38,845 nt of DNA from an uncultured Pseudomonadota bacterium (GCA_902597385.1 CACJXQ010000017.1:1-38845), one strand, 5' to 3'; positions 23,982-33,122 are shown, counted from the stretch's first letter. Made by a program: numbers and translations. The notes: a model not told the origin generated them from the letters alone.

Positions 23982-26435
23982 ATGAAAAAAATAGATGTTC
24001 TTTTAGAGAAAGTGGGAGAAGGTGATTACTTAGAGTCTTCGCAGGCGTTGAGCCTAGTAGACTATAATGATCTCAATCGACTCATGGCGACAGCTACTTT
24101 ATTACGCGATAGTCATTTCGGAAATGTAGTCACCTATTCAAAAAAGATTTTTATTCCGTTAACAAATCTCTGCCGAGATGTATGCCATTATTGTACTTTC
24201 GCTAAAGCTCCAAAAAAAGTAGAAAAGGCGTATATGAGCTTTGAGGAAATTGTCTCTTTGGCCCAGCAAGGCAAGAAGATGGGTTGTAAAGAAGCACTGT
24301 TTACTTTAGGCGAGAGGCCTGAACTAAGATACAAAACTGCTCGGGAGTTTCTAAAAGCTAACGGCTTTAACAGTACCATAGAATATTTAAATGAAGCCGC
24401 TCGACTTGTTTTTGATGAAACGGGCCTGTTGCCACATATGAATCCAGGAACACTTTCTTTAGAGGAGTGTGTGTCACTAAGAGAAGTCGCACCTAGCATG
24501 GGGATGATGTTGGAGTCTGCGAGTGACAGATTATGTGAAAAAGGGATGCCACATTTTGGTTCTCCGGATAAAAAGCCCTCGGTTAGACTTGAAACATTAA
24601 GAGAGACGGGAAGGCAGAGGATTCCTTTTACAACAGGAATTTTGATAGGTATCGGTGAAACAAGGCAGGAAAGAATAGAATCATTATTAAAGATTCGCGA
24701 TATTCACGAGGAATATGGGCATATCCAGGAAATCATAATACAGAATTTCAGGGCTAAACTTGGTACGAAAATGAAAGACGCTCCAGAACCCTCACTAGAT
24801 GATTTGCTTTGGACCTTATCAGTCGCGAGGTTGGTGTTTGGACCTAAAATGAGTGTTCAAGTTCCACCTAACCTTAGTCCAGGGAATATTAGTCCTTTAC
24901 TGGAAGCAGGAATAAATGATTGGGGCGGTGTGTCTCCCTTGACTCCCGATCACGTTAATCCAGAGGCTCCTTGGCCCCATCTTGATAAATTATCAAAAGA
25001 CACAGAAAAGGCTGGAAAAACTTTAGCTGAGCGTTTAACCATTTATCCAGATTATATTCGGGAAGGGGACTGGGTTGACTCGAAATTTATAACGCCAATC
25101 CTTGAGCTGGTAGACGCTGAGTATTTACCCAAAATGGATAGTTGGACACCCGGAGAAATAGTTGAACCACCTTTTTCGGTCTTACAACAGATAAAAGATA
25201 GAGCTTCTCCTCTTAGTCAGAATATAAAAGATATTTTCGAAAAAGTAGACGAAGGTCAATTACTGAACGAACATGAGGTAGTGTCGCTTTTCGAGGCAAG
25301 GGGAAGCAACTTTTCGGCGGTATGTGATAAAGCTAATGAATTGAGAAAGACAGTAAACGGTGAGGAGGTGAGCTTTGTCATTAATCGCAACATCAACTAT
25401 ACGAATGTATGCTACTTCAAGTGCCAATTCTGTGCTTTTTCCAAAGGAAAACTCAGCGAAAACCTGAGAGGTAAACCTTACGATTTGGAGCACGATGAAA
25501 TAGGACGTAGGGTTGCAGAAGCTTGGCAGAGAGGAGCAACTGAAGTTTGTATGCAAGGCGGAATTCATCCTCAGTACACTGGACAAACTTACATAGATAT
25601 CGTCAAGACAGTGAAGGATGAAGTGCCGGAAATGCATGTGCACGCATTTTCGCCTTTAGAAATTTGGCAAGGCGCTGAAACCCTCGGTATTACCTTAGAA
25701 GAGTTTCTTCAGGATCTGAAGAAGGCTGGATTGGATACTCTGCCTGGCACAGCTGCAGAGGTTCTTGACGATGAGGTTCGTGCGGTCATATGTCCAGATA
25801 AAATTAACACTTCGCAGTGGTTGTCTGTAATGCGCGCAGCCCATCAGGTAGGTTTTTCGACGACTGCGACCATCATGTATGGACATGTAGAGCAGCCCGT
25901 AAATTGGGCGCGGCACTTAATTAGAGTCAGAGATTTACAAATTGAGACAGGAGGTTTCACAGAATTTGTACCCTTACCTTTTGTTGCATCCGAATCCCCT
26001 GTTTACCTGAAGGGAAGAGCTCGTCGGGGACCAAGCTTTAGAGAGGCGGTTTTGATGCATGCTGTCGCGAGAATCGTTTTCCATCGTTACATTTCTAATA
26101 TCCAGACTTCTTGGGTAAAAATGGGCCATAAGGGAGTAATTGCTTGTCTAGATGCAGGTGCAAATGACCTGGGTGGAACCCTGATGAACGAGAGTATCAC
26201 ACGAGCAGCGGGAGCAGCCCACGGACAAGAGACAAACCCCAGTGTGATGCTAGAGATGATTAGTGACGCGAATAGAATCCCTAGGCCAAGAACAACAATT
26301 TATAAGGACCTAAGTAGTGATAGATTAGATACAGCTCTGGAGGCTGGAGAGCTATCAGAAATTATAAATAGTCCTGCAAAAAAATATGAACGACGTGATA
26401 GAAGAAAGCTGATTCGGTCTTCTGCCAATGTTTAA
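23982..26435 (+). CDS. fbiC: Fo synthase, fused CofG-CofH radical SAM enzyme
   Basis: 817 residues, as in bacterial FbiC. Two radical SAM domains are visible: the CofG half with Cys64, Cys68 and Cys71 ('CRDVCHYC') and the CofH half with Cys477, Cys481 and Cys484 ('CYFKCQFC'). CofH joins tyrosine to 5-amino-6-ribitylaminouracil, and CofG closes the ring to give Fo, the deazaflavin chromophore. Other marks are 'LFTLGERPE' in CofG and 'VCMQGGIHP' in CofH. ATG 23982 lies one base after the cofC stop, so translation is coupled. Methanogens usually have separate cofG and cofH; the fusion is the bacterial form. Confidence 0.96.
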   Translation: MKKIDVLLEKVGEGDYLESSQALSLVDYNDLNRLMATATLLRDSHFGNVVTYSKKIFIPLTNLCRDVCHYCTFAKAPKKVEKAYMSFEEIVSLAQQGKKMGCKEALFTLGERPELRYKTAREFLKANGFNSTIEYLNEAARLVFDETGLLPHMNPGTLSLEECVSLREVAPSMGMMLESASDRLCEKGMPHFGSPDKKPSVRLETLRETGRQRIPFTTGILIGIGETRQERIESLLKIRDIHEEYGHIQEIIIQNFRAKLGTKMKDAPEPSLDDLLWTLSVARLVFGPKMSVQVPPNLSPGNISPLLEAGINDWGGVSPLTPDHVNPEAPWPHLDKLSKDTEKAGKTLAERLTIYPDYIREGDWVDSKFITPILELVDAEYLPKMDSWTPGEIVEPPFSVLQQIKDRASPLSQNIKDIFEKVDEGQLLNEHEVVSLFEARGSNFSAVCDKANELRKTVNGEEVSFVINRNINYTNVCYFKCQFCAFSKGKLSENLRGKPYDLEHDEIGRRVAEAWQRGATEVCMQGGIHPQYTGQTYIDIVKTVKDEVPEMHVHAFSPLEIWQGAETLGITLEEFLQDLKKAGLDTLPGTAAEVLDDEVRAVICPDKINTSQWLSVMRAAHQVGFSTTATIMYGHVEQPVNWARHLIRVRDLQIETGGFTEFVPLPFVASESPVYLKGRARRGPSFREAVLMHAVARIVFHRYISNIQTSWVKMGHKGVIACLDAGANDLGGTLMNESITRAAGAAHGQETNPSVMLEMISDANRIPRPRTTIYKDLSSDRLDTALEAGELSEIINSPAKKYERRDRRKLIRSSANV

Positions 26436-26449
26436 AAATATCTAAATTG

Positions 26450-27661
26450 ATGCCAAAACATATTCTGAACGGATACCGAATTATCGATTTAACGCATGTC
26501 TTAGCCGGACCGAGCGCTACTCGATTAATGGCTGAAATGGATGCAGAAGTGATAAAAGTCGAATTTCCGCCTACCGGGGATATAGCGCGACTTCTGCCCA
26601 CACTAAAAAATGGCAGGAGTGCTTATTACGTTCAACAAAATAGGGGTAAGTTGAGCTTATCTTTAAATATAAAATCCTCCGAAGGTAAAAAGATTCTAAC
26701 TAAATTAATTAAGTCAGCTGACGTGCTAATTGAAAATTTTGCGCCAGGTGTAATCGGACGGTTGGGTTTTTCATGGGATGTAGTTAAGGAAATAAATCCA
26801 AGTATAGTTATGTGTTCCTTGTCGGCCTTTGGCCAAGAGGGTGAATTATCTGCTTTACCTGGTTTCGATTATATAGCTCAAGCTTATAGTGGCATTATGG
26901 GAATGATCGGAGAAAAAGAAGGCGCCCCGTCTTTTCCGATGGCTGGTATAGGGGATGTGATGACTGGAGTCCATGCTTTTGGAGCAATAGGTTACGCGTT
27001 ACTTCATAGAGAAAAAACTGGGGAAGGTCAATTTATTGATGTTTCTTTATTAGATTGCTATACACATTGCCACGAAATCAACGTGGCCGTCTATAGTATG
27101 TCTGAACCAAAAACTATACCGACTCGTTCAGGTAGTCATCACTATGCAGTATGTCCGCTAGGTCTTTTTAAAGGGAAAAATAAATACATCTGTATTATCG
27201 CTTTGCAAATGCAATGGGCTAGTCTCTGTAAGGTTCTCGAAAGACAGGAGCTGGAAAATGATGTCCGATTTGCCGACAACGACAAACGCGTAGAGAATGC
27301 CGCTACATTGATAGATATCATCCAAGATTGGATTGATTCTCAGCCTGATGACGAAACAGTAATTCGTGCCCTTGAAAAGGAGCGGGTTCCATGCGCCCCA
27401 GTTTTAAATATAGCCGAGGTCGTTAACCATCCTCACTTAGTTGAGAGGGGTACTATCCGAAAAGTGCAAGATCCCAAGGTAGGGGAGGTAGAGATGCCGG
27501 GCATGCCGCTTCGATTTTCGTCTTTTGAGCATAACCAAGAGCTTGTTGCTGCTCACTTAGGAGAGCACAACGAGAAAGTTCTGAGAGACGTCGGATATAG
27601 TAGTGAAGAGATAGAATTTTTTAAAGCTGAAAATACCATTTTTTCGAATAGCAACACTTAG
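26450..27661 (+). CDS. Family III CoA-transferase (CaiB/BaiF), third copy
   Basis: ATG 26450 is preferred to the TTG directly before it; 403 residues. Family marks: 'GYRIIDLTHVLAGPSATRLMAE', 'EVIKVE', 'NRGKLSLSLNIKS', 'DVLIENFAPGVI' and the catalytic Asp169 in 'GIGDVMTGVHA'. It resembles formyl-CoA/succinyl-CoA-type transferases more than the Mct-like copy. It begins 14 bases after the fbiC stop on the same strand, so it is probably the last gene of the F420 operon, which links cofactor production to CoA-dependent catabolism. Convergent with the POT transporter, 22 bases apart. The acid substrate is unknown. Confidence 0.9.
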   Translation: MPKHILNGYRIIDLTHVLAGPSATRLMAEMDAEVIKVEFPPTGDIARLLPTLKNGRSAYYVQQNRGKLSLSLNIKSSEGKKILTKLIKSADVLIENFAPGVIGRLGFSWDVVKEINPSIVMCSLSAFGQEGELSALPGFDYIAQAYSGIMGMIGEKEGAPSFPMAGIGDVMTGVHAFGAIGYALLHREKTGEGQFIDVSLLDCYTHCHEINVAVYSMSEPKTIPTRSGSHHYAVCPLGLFKGKNKYICIIALQMQWASLCKVLERQELENDVRFADNDKRVENAATLIDIIQDWIDSQPDDETVIRALEKERVPCAPVLNIAEVVNHPHLVERGTIRKVQDPKVGEVEMPGMPLRFSSFEHNQELVAAHLGEHNEKVLRDVGYSSEEIEFFKAENTIFSNSNT

Positions 27662-27683
27662 AGAAATTTACTACAAATTTGGC

Positions 27684-29180
27684 CTACTCGGAGCGAGTGA
27701 ATTTAGTCGCAGTGAATCCTAGTAGGCAACTTGCAACAACCGCTATAATGGTCAATGTAGAGAAAATATCGGCGATACTGAAAGTGTCGTAAAAACCGGC
27801 AACTCTTCCTCCAGCGTATGAACCTATGGAGCTTGCCAAGAACCATATGCCCATGGTCAACCCCGTTATTTTTGCAGGAGCCAGTCTACTAATTGCACTT
27901 AATCCCACTGGGCTAACGAACATCTCACCGATCGCATGCAGAAAGTACATAGCAGCTAGCCAAGCTGGACTCACTAAGACACCCTCTTGCGCCTCAAGAG
28001 CCGCAAATATCATTATGGCCCAACCAAAGGCCATAAAAAGGAGACCAATTGCAAATTTAACGATATTTGAAATTTTTCTTTCACCTATCTGGCTCCAGAA
28101 CAGGGCAAACATTGGTGCTAGGCAAATTATGTATATTGGGTTTAATGACTGAAACCAACTCGAGGGAAAAACAAAATCTGAAACTTGATTATTAGTATTT
28201 TTCTCAGCGAAAATATTAAGGGTTGAACCGGCCTGTTCGAAGAGAGACCAAAAAACTGTCGCTCCTAGAAATAAGATAGTGATTAAGTAAAGATTCTTCC
28301 GCTCCTTTTGTGTCCAGTTTTTTTCAGAAAATATTTTAAAAAAAAACGTAGCCGTTATAAACAGTAATAATAATCCGAACCCGTTGCCTATAATTTCTGT
28401 TGATAGCTCCAACACTTTGGTTTGAAATAAGAACAAGATAAAGGCTACTAAGATTAGCCCCGAAAAACCATAACTTATTAACTTTTGAAAAGCCATCTGT
28501 CGTGCGGTTTCTGTTAAAACCGGTTGTTCCTCAAAAGTTTTTAAGAGCCGAGAACCTCTAACATAAGCAATTAGACCTATGCCCATGCCGACTGCGGCAG
28601 CAGCGAACGCGAAATGCCAAGAATTAGCGGGGTCGATATTGTGGGTAGAAAGAGCAGATCGAAACCCTTCGCTTTGAGCAAGCCAGCCACATAGCAAGGG
28701 AGCAGTAAAGGCCCCGATATTAATTCCCATGTAATAGATTGAGTATCCAGAGTCTCTTTTATCCTGATTATCGCGATAGAGCGTTCCTACTAAAGCACTA
28801 ATATTGGGTTTCAGGAGACCCGTGCCAACCGCGATTAGAAAAAGTCCTATGAAAAATCCGAAGCCTGAGAATAAAGCTAAACAAATATGTCCGGCCATGA
28901 TGACAATACCACCGAAAAAAGTTGTGCGTCTTAGGCCGAAGAAATAATCAGCAAGCCAACCGCCTGGTAAACAGGCCAAATAAACTGAACCGGTGTAGAT
29001 AGCATAAATAATGGCGGCTTTGGCTATCGGGAAATTTAAACCACCCATTTCCGAAGGGGAAACCATGAATAGAATAAGAATGGCACGCATTCCGTAGTAA
29101 CTAAATCTCTCCCATAATTCGGTAAAAAAAAGCGTAGATAAAGCCTTGGGGTGTCCGAGGAAATTCGCCACAGCTGTCAA
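27684..29180 (-). CDS. Proton-dependent oligopeptide transporter (POT/PTR2 family)
   Basis: 498 residues, about 12-14 membrane helices of the MFS fold. The signature 'ELWERFSYYGMRAIL' at residues 21-35 contains the E-x-x-E-R-F-x-YY motif used for proton coupling in the family, and 'YSIYYMGINIGAF' matches the second PTR signature. It should import di- or tripeptides (or peptide-like compounds) with protons across the inner membrane. Its start overlaps the stop of the crotonase gene by 4 bases, an unusual pairing. Convergent with the third CoA-transferase. Confidence 0.9.
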   Translation of the reverse strand: MTAVANFLGHPKALSTLFFTELWERFSYYGMRAILILFMVSPSEMGGLNFPIAKAAIIYAIYTGSVYLACLPGGWLADYFFGLRRTTFFGGIVIMAGHICLALFSGFGFFIGLFLIAVGTGLLKPNISALVGTLYRDNQDKRDSGYSIYYMGINIGAFTAPLLCGWLAQSEGFRSALSTHNIDPANSWHFAFAAAAVGMGIGLIAYVRGSRLLKTFEEQPVLTETARQMAFQKLISYGFSGLILVAFILFLFQTKVLELSTEIIGNGFGLLLLFITATFFFKIFSEKNWTQKERKNLYLITILFLGATVFWSLFEQAGSTLNIFAEKNTNNQVSDFVFPSSWFQSLNPIYIICLAPMFALFWSQIGERKISNIVKFAIGLLFMAFGWAIMIFAALEAQEGVLVSPAWLAAMYFLHAIGEMFVSPVGLSAISRLAPAKITGLTMGIWFLASSIGSYAGGRVAGFYDTFSIADIFSTLTIIAVVASCLLGFTATKFTRSE

Positions 29181-29965
29181 TCTCCTTTGAAATGTGCGGC
29201 CTTTCCCGCTCGGTAGTTAGTCATTGCTTCTTTTTGATCAGTTGTAGTGAAGGTAAATAGGTTCTGATCGGCATCCATATGCATAAATGCTTGGTCGAGA
29301 GCATCTGATGTTTGGTTAATACTTCGTTTTATCATCTGAGCGGCGATTGGAGACTTCGTAGCATATTTTTTTGCTAATTCTAGTGTTTCCTGAAGTAATT
29401 TGTCGGGTTCAGCAACTTTTTCGATGGCACCCCAATTGAGTAGCTCCAGACTTTCGATTCTCTCACCCCCAATTAATAATCTTTTCGCGTTTGTTTGACC
29501 GTAAAGATTTACGGTATGTGGGACACTTTGCCACATTAAATTTAAACCAATGTCTATTTCGGGATATTGAAGGAAGCAATTTTTATCACCAACTCGGAAA
29601 TCTAAGGCGGAAACCAGACAAGCTCCGCCGCCAAGAGCGCCTCCGTTCCAAGCGGCAAAGGTGATTTGGTCAATTTGTCTTATTGCTCGGATCGCTCTTT
29701 CTCCGATTCGCCAACGTCGCCTTTTCTGAACCATCGACATTTCCGGATAATTCTCCATCTCAGTTAAATCAGCTCCGGCAGAAAAGTGGACGCCTTCTCC
29801 TCGAAAGACCACGGCATAAACCTCGGCTTGTTCTCGAAAGGATAGGGCGCAATGCTCAATCTCTTCTAAAAAATCATAGTTCAAGGCATTTCGTCGTTCA
29901 GGCCGGCTTAAGGTTACTATCGAGATATTACTTTTGTTTTCTATTTTAAGATATTGATATGTCAT
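29177..29965 (-). CDS. Enoyl-CoA hydratase/isomerase family protein, one glutamate replaced
   Basis: 262 residues. 'RPERRNALN', 'VHFSAGADL' (first oxyanion segment) and 'GALGGGACLVSALDFRV' (second) show the crotonase fold. Compared with rat enoyl-CoA hydratase, Glu144 corresponds to Cys116, while Glu164 is kept as Glu136 in 'YPEIDIG'. A single acid at this place is typical of delta3,delta2-enoyl-CoA isomerase-like or other non-hydratase members. Start ATG 29965, with AGGAG far upstream (about 22 bases) so initiation may be weak. It is the first gene of a two-gene unit with the POT transporter and is divergent from the first LLM gene. Confidence 0.87.
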   Translation of the reverse strand: MTYQYLKIENKSNISIVTLSRPERRNALNYDFLEEIEHCALSFREQAEVYAVVFRGEGVHFSAGADLTEMENYPEMSMVQKRRRWRIGERAIRAIRQIDQITFAAWNGGALGGGACLVSALDFRVGDKNCFLQYPEIDIGLNLMWQSVPHTVNLYGQTNAKRLLIGGERIESLELLNWGAIEKVAEPDKLLQETLELAKKYATKSPIAAQMIKRSINQTSDALDQAFMHMDADQNLFTFTTTDQKEAMTNYRAGKAAHFKGD

Positions 29966-30177
29966 TTAAAAAGTTCTCTATAACGCTCCTGATTAATTCG
30001 GCCCCTTCCCTACAAAGCACGGGATTTAGCTAACATCATATCTGATGAAGGAGATAAGTAACAAAGGAATCTCTTAATCTCGCACCAAATTTTTTTATCT
30101 GTATATAATATACACACAGGGTCGGATTTTTTTAAGATAAGTGTAGTCGTATTAGCTAAAACATCGAGGACAATTTT
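29966..30177. promoter_or_regulatory. Divergent intergenic region upstream of the LLM cluster
   Basis: 212 bases between two outward-facing genes. A TATAAT box lies at 30104-30109 inside the palindrome GTATAT-A-ATATAC (30101-30113), but without a convincing -35 at 17 bases. The words TTAGCTAACATC (near 30024) and TTAGCTAAAACATC (near 30152) form an imperfect direct repeat around 130 bases apart. The LLM gene has a clean CGAGGA site at 30165-30170. Confidence 0.4.
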
Positions 30178-31284
30178 ATGGAACACGGATATTTCATGAT
30201 GCCACTCCATCATACTGAGAAGGATTATCATTTATCCTTAGAAGAGGATATGGAAGCCATAGTCCTAGCTGATGAGCTTGGATATAGTGAGGCTTGGGTT
30301 GGAGAACATTATTCTTCTGCAGTGGAACAAATCACATCTCCACTTATGTTTCATGCCAATCTTATTGCTAGAACTAAACAAATTAAATTTGCTACTGGAG
30401 TAATGTGTCTACCGCAATATCATCCAGCGGTGCAGGCAGGACAGGCTGCAATGTTCGATCATCTTTCCAAAGGTCGCTTTATCATGGGCGTAGGTCCAGG
30501 TGGCTTAGCGTCAGATTTTGAACTTTTCGGAGTCATGGATAAAGACCGCATGGAAATGATGGAAGAGGCCCTGGAAATGATGATAGAACTCTGGACCACG
30601 GAGCCTCCCTACAAGATGCATGGTAAGCATTGGACCATCGATATGAAGGAATGGACCCACCATGATATAAAACTTGGCTATGTGCCTAAGCCCTATCAAG
30701 ATCCTTATCCACCTGTGGCTATTTCCGCGATGAGTCCCCATTCAGGATCATTAAAATTCGCTGGTAGCAAAGGATATATTCCGGTGAGTGCGAATTTCGT
30801 GGCTACTTGGTCCGTAGAAACGCATTGGCCTGCTTATTGTGAAGGTGCGAAAGCAGGGGGAATTACTCCGAACCCCGAAAAGTGGCGAGTGGCTCGTAGT
30901 ATTTATGTCGCCGATACTGATCAAGAGGCTGAGGAATTTGTAAAATCTCCTGGCGGTGCTTACGACTATTATTATGAATACTTGTTTCAGATCTTTGAAC
31001 GTAGTGATTACAAGGCACCCTTTGTAGCGAATCGAAATGACGATCCCGCAAAATTAACTCCACAGGGCATCCGGGATGCCTGCACCATTTATGGAAGCCC
31101 GGAAACGGTGGCCAATAAAATATTGGAGCTTAGAAAAAGAATAGGCGATTTTGGTACCGTGCTTTATGCTGCTCATGATTGGCAAGATGTAGGTGCCATG
31201 AAGAAGTCAATGACTATGTTTGCAGAGGAAGTTATGCCTAGAGTGAATAGCAAGTTAGACAGTAAGCAAGCTTCGGCTGGATAG
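30178..31284 (+). CDS. Luciferase-like (LLM) monooxygenase, limonene-1,2-monooxygenase-like
   Basis: 368 residues of the bacterial-luciferase TIM-barrel fold: 'GYFMMPLHHTEKDY' at the start, 'ADELGYSEAWVGEHY', 'IKFATGVMCLPQYHPAVQAGQAAMFDHLSKGRF' in pieces, and 'MGVGPGGLASDFELFG'. The N-terminal 'MPLHH' and overall pattern resemble proteins annotated as limonene 1,2-monooxygenase (LimB) or alkanal monooxygenase, which use reduced flavin and O2. Because a full F420 operon lies 2.5 kb away, F420H2 as electron donor is another possibility. First gene of a four-gene plus-strand unit; 25 bases before the next LLM gene. The substrate is unknown, terpenoid being a guess. Confidence 0.85.
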   Translation: MEHGYFMMPLHHTEKDYHLSLEEDMEAIVLADELGYSEAWVGEHYSSAVEQITSPLMFHANLIARTKQIKFATGVMCLPQYHPAVQAGQAAMFDHLSKGRFIMGVGPGGLASDFELFGVMDKDRMEMMEEALEMMIELWTTEPPYKMHGKHWTIDMKEWTHHDIKLGYVPKPYQDPYPPVAISAMSPHSGSLKFAGSKGYIPVSANFVATWSVETHWPAYCEGAKAGGITPNPEKWRVARSIYVADTDQEAEEFVKSPGGAYDYYYEYLFQIFERSDYKAPFVANRNDDPAKLTPQGIRDACTIYGSPETVANKILELRKRIGDFGTVLYAAHDWQDVGAMKKSMTMFAEEVMPRVNSKLDSKQASAG

Positions 31285-31309
31285 TTATTAAAATAAAAGG
31301 GAAGGATCG

Positions 31310-32323
31310 ATGACGACGAAAAATCTAAAATTTGGGCTTTGGTATGACTTTAGAAATCCACCGCAGTGGAAGCGCGATAACACGGAGTTGTATCATGCTT
31401 GTTTTGATCAAATAGTGCGGGCTGAAGAGGCAGGTTTCGATGATATCTGGTTGTCCGAGCACCATTTTTTAGAGGACTGTTATTCACCCTCTATGCTGGC
31501 TATTGGATGCGCGATAGCTGTAAAGACTAAGAGAGTGAGAATAGGGACTAGTGTGCTGCTCCTTCCTCTACATGATCCGGTGCGTGTTGCAGAAGATGCG
31601 GCTACTTTGGACGTGATTTCAGGTGGTCGCTTGGAGCTGGGTCTCGGTGTCGGATATAAAGTTGAAGAGCTCAAAGCTTGGGGGGTCGAGCCCAAGTCTC
31701 GAGGTAAGAGAATGGAAGAAGGGATAGAAATCATTCAACGGCTGTTTGCGGGCGAACGTTTTAGTTTTCATGGTAAATACCACAATTATGAGGATATACA
31801 ATTACGACCTCTCCCAGTGCAAAAGAATCCAAGGCTGTGGATTGCAGGATTTAGTAATGTGGCCGTCAAGCGAGCGGCCCGAGTTGGCGCTGGATACATT
31901 GCGGTTGGCCCAATAGGACCTTTTACTCAAGTCTACAGGGAGGAGCTCGCGAAGCAGGGGAGAAATCCGGATGATCATCAAGTCGCTGCGGGCTATGCTT
32001 GGTTGCACGTCTCGGAGAATCCCGAAGCTCGCTGGAAGGAAGCAGTCGAACATTTAGCTTATCAGCAAAATGAGTACGGAAAATGGTTTGGCGCGGCGGG
32101 GATGGATTTTATTAAGCCCGTTACCGCTGACAAGGAGTCGATAGAGAAAAATGATTGTTATATAGTTAATCCCGAACAAGCTGTTGAGATGATAAAAAAA
32201 TATGTGGAGGCTACCGGTAGTAATCGATTTTACACCTGGGCAGTGCCACCCGGCATGCATCCTAGCTGGTCTGATGAGCATATCGAATTAATGGCTAAAG
32301 AAGTGATGCCAGAGTTTCAGTAA
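31310..32323 (+). CDS. LLM-class flavin- or F420-dependent oxidoreductase
   Basis: 337 residues. LLM marks: 'FGLWYDFRN', 'RAEEAGFDDIWLSEHHF', 'VRIGTSVLLLPLHDPVRVAEDAATLDVISGGRLELGLGVGY' (given here in parts: 'LPLHDPVRVAEDAATLDV' and 'LGLGVGY'), and 'RLWIAGFSNVAVKRAAR'. GGGAAGG at 31298-31304 precedes the ATG. The family includes F420-dependent dehydrogenases and reductases as well as FMN monooxygenases; sequence by eye does not separate them. Its place between two other LLM genes suggests consecutive steps or different substrates in one pathway. Confidence 0.88.
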   Translation: MTTKNLKFGLWYDFRNPPQWKRDNTELYHACFDQIVRAEEAGFDDIWLSEHHFLEDCYSPSMLAIGCAIAVKTKRVRIGTSVLLLPLHDPVRVAEDAATLDVISGGRLELGLGVGYKVEELKAWGVEPKSRGKRMEEGIEIIQRLFAGERFSFHGKYHNYEDIQLRPLPVQKNPRLWIAGFSNVAVKRAARVGAGYIAVGPIGPFTQVYREELAKQGRNPDDHQVAAGYAWLHVSENPEARWKEAVEHLAYQQNEYGKWFGAAGMDFIKPVTADKESIEKNDCYIVNPEQAVEMIKKYVEATGSNRFYTWAVPPGMHPSWSDEHIELMAKEVMPEFQ

Positions 32324-32357
32324 ATCTCCGCTAGAGAGAGAATTCCATAATTTTAAT

Positions 32358-33122
32358 ATGAAATACGAAGCCTTAGAAACAATAATAAAAAGCGATGGTT
32401 TAAGAATTGTATTGGTTCAAGGTTTTCCTAGTCCTTGGGGCCAGGCAGCGAAGGCCATGATTGAATACAAAGGGTTGCTGTACAGGGTGGCGCCACAACT
32501 AGCTGGGGAAGAAAATACCGAATTACTCGAATGGTCGGGAGTGAATAGTGGCCCTGTTGTGGCGTGGGATGCCTTAGCTCCGATCAATCGCTGGGAGGAT
32601 ATATTATTTTTATTAGAGCGTCTTGCTCCCAGAAAAGGATTGTTACCGGAACCGCAGAAAGATAGGGCTCATTGTTTGGGCCTTTCTCACATTATCTGTG
32701 GTGAGTTGGGTCTTGGGTGGAATAGGAGGCTGAGTATGTTTAAGCCTATTTTAGACTCTGGAGAGGCACCTACGGGCGTCCAAAATATGGCGGATAAATA
32801 TGGCTATAACAGCGAGGATGTGGCCAAAGCAGATAGGCGGGTGTGTAAGACTCTCGAAATGTTAGCCGATATACTAAGAAAACAGAATCATGATGGAAGT
32901 CGTTTTTTTATTGGGGAGCAAGTTACTGCCGTAGATTTTTATTGGACAGCTTTTAGTAATTTGTGTTCCATTATGCCAGCCGAACTATGTCCCTTGGATT
33001 CCACTATTAGGCCAATGTTTGAGAATGTTTCGGAAGAGGTTCGTTCGGCAATTGATCCGGTACTCATCGAGCATAGAGATTTTATTATGAAAGAGTACTT
33101 CAAAGTTCCGATGGAGCTGTAA
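32358..33122 (+). CDS. Glutathione S-transferase-fold protein
   Basis: 254 residues. The N-terminal part has a thioredoxin-like pattern 'IVLVQGFPSPWGQAAKAMIEYKG' and a 'GPVVAWD' strand where GSTs have the cis-proline and substrate-binding segment; the C-terminal helical domain has the GST capping motif in 'FFIGEQVTAVDFYWTAFSNL'. The active-site residue is not obvious; Ser in 'PSPWG' is the natural candidate. It may conjugate or isomerise an electrophile such as an epoxide, or open a ring using glutathione, which would fit products of the LLM monooxygenases around it. Same strand, 34 bases after the previous gene. Function by fold only. Confidence 0.7.
   Translation: MKYEALETIIKSDGLRIVLVQGFPSPWGQAAKAMIEYKGLLYRVAPQLAGEENTELLEWSGVNSGPVVAWDALAPINRWEDILFLLERLAPRKGLLPEPQKDRAHCLGLSHIICGELGLGWNRRLSMFKPILDSGEAPTGVQNMADKYGYNSEDVAKADRRVCKTLEMLADILRKQNHDGSRFFIGEQVTAVDFYWTAFSNLCSIMPAELCPLDSTIRPMFENVSEEVRSAIDPVLIEHRDFIMKEYFKVPMEL

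Noticed and set aside
25260-25643. Antisense open frame of 127 codons within fbiC
   Set aside because: It covers the CofH radical SAM cysteines on the other strand; the amino-acid make-up is cysteine- and serine-rich noise.
30101-30113. TATAAT inside a GTATATAATATAC palindrome as a promoter for the first LLM gene
   Set aside because: No -35 element at a suitable distance on either strand, and AT-rich palindromes are common here; kept only as a remark in the intergenic entry.
30024-30165. Direct repeat TTAGCTAACATC / TTAGCTAAAACATC
   Set aside because: Only two imperfect copies of about 12 bases, too little for an operator array or attachment site.
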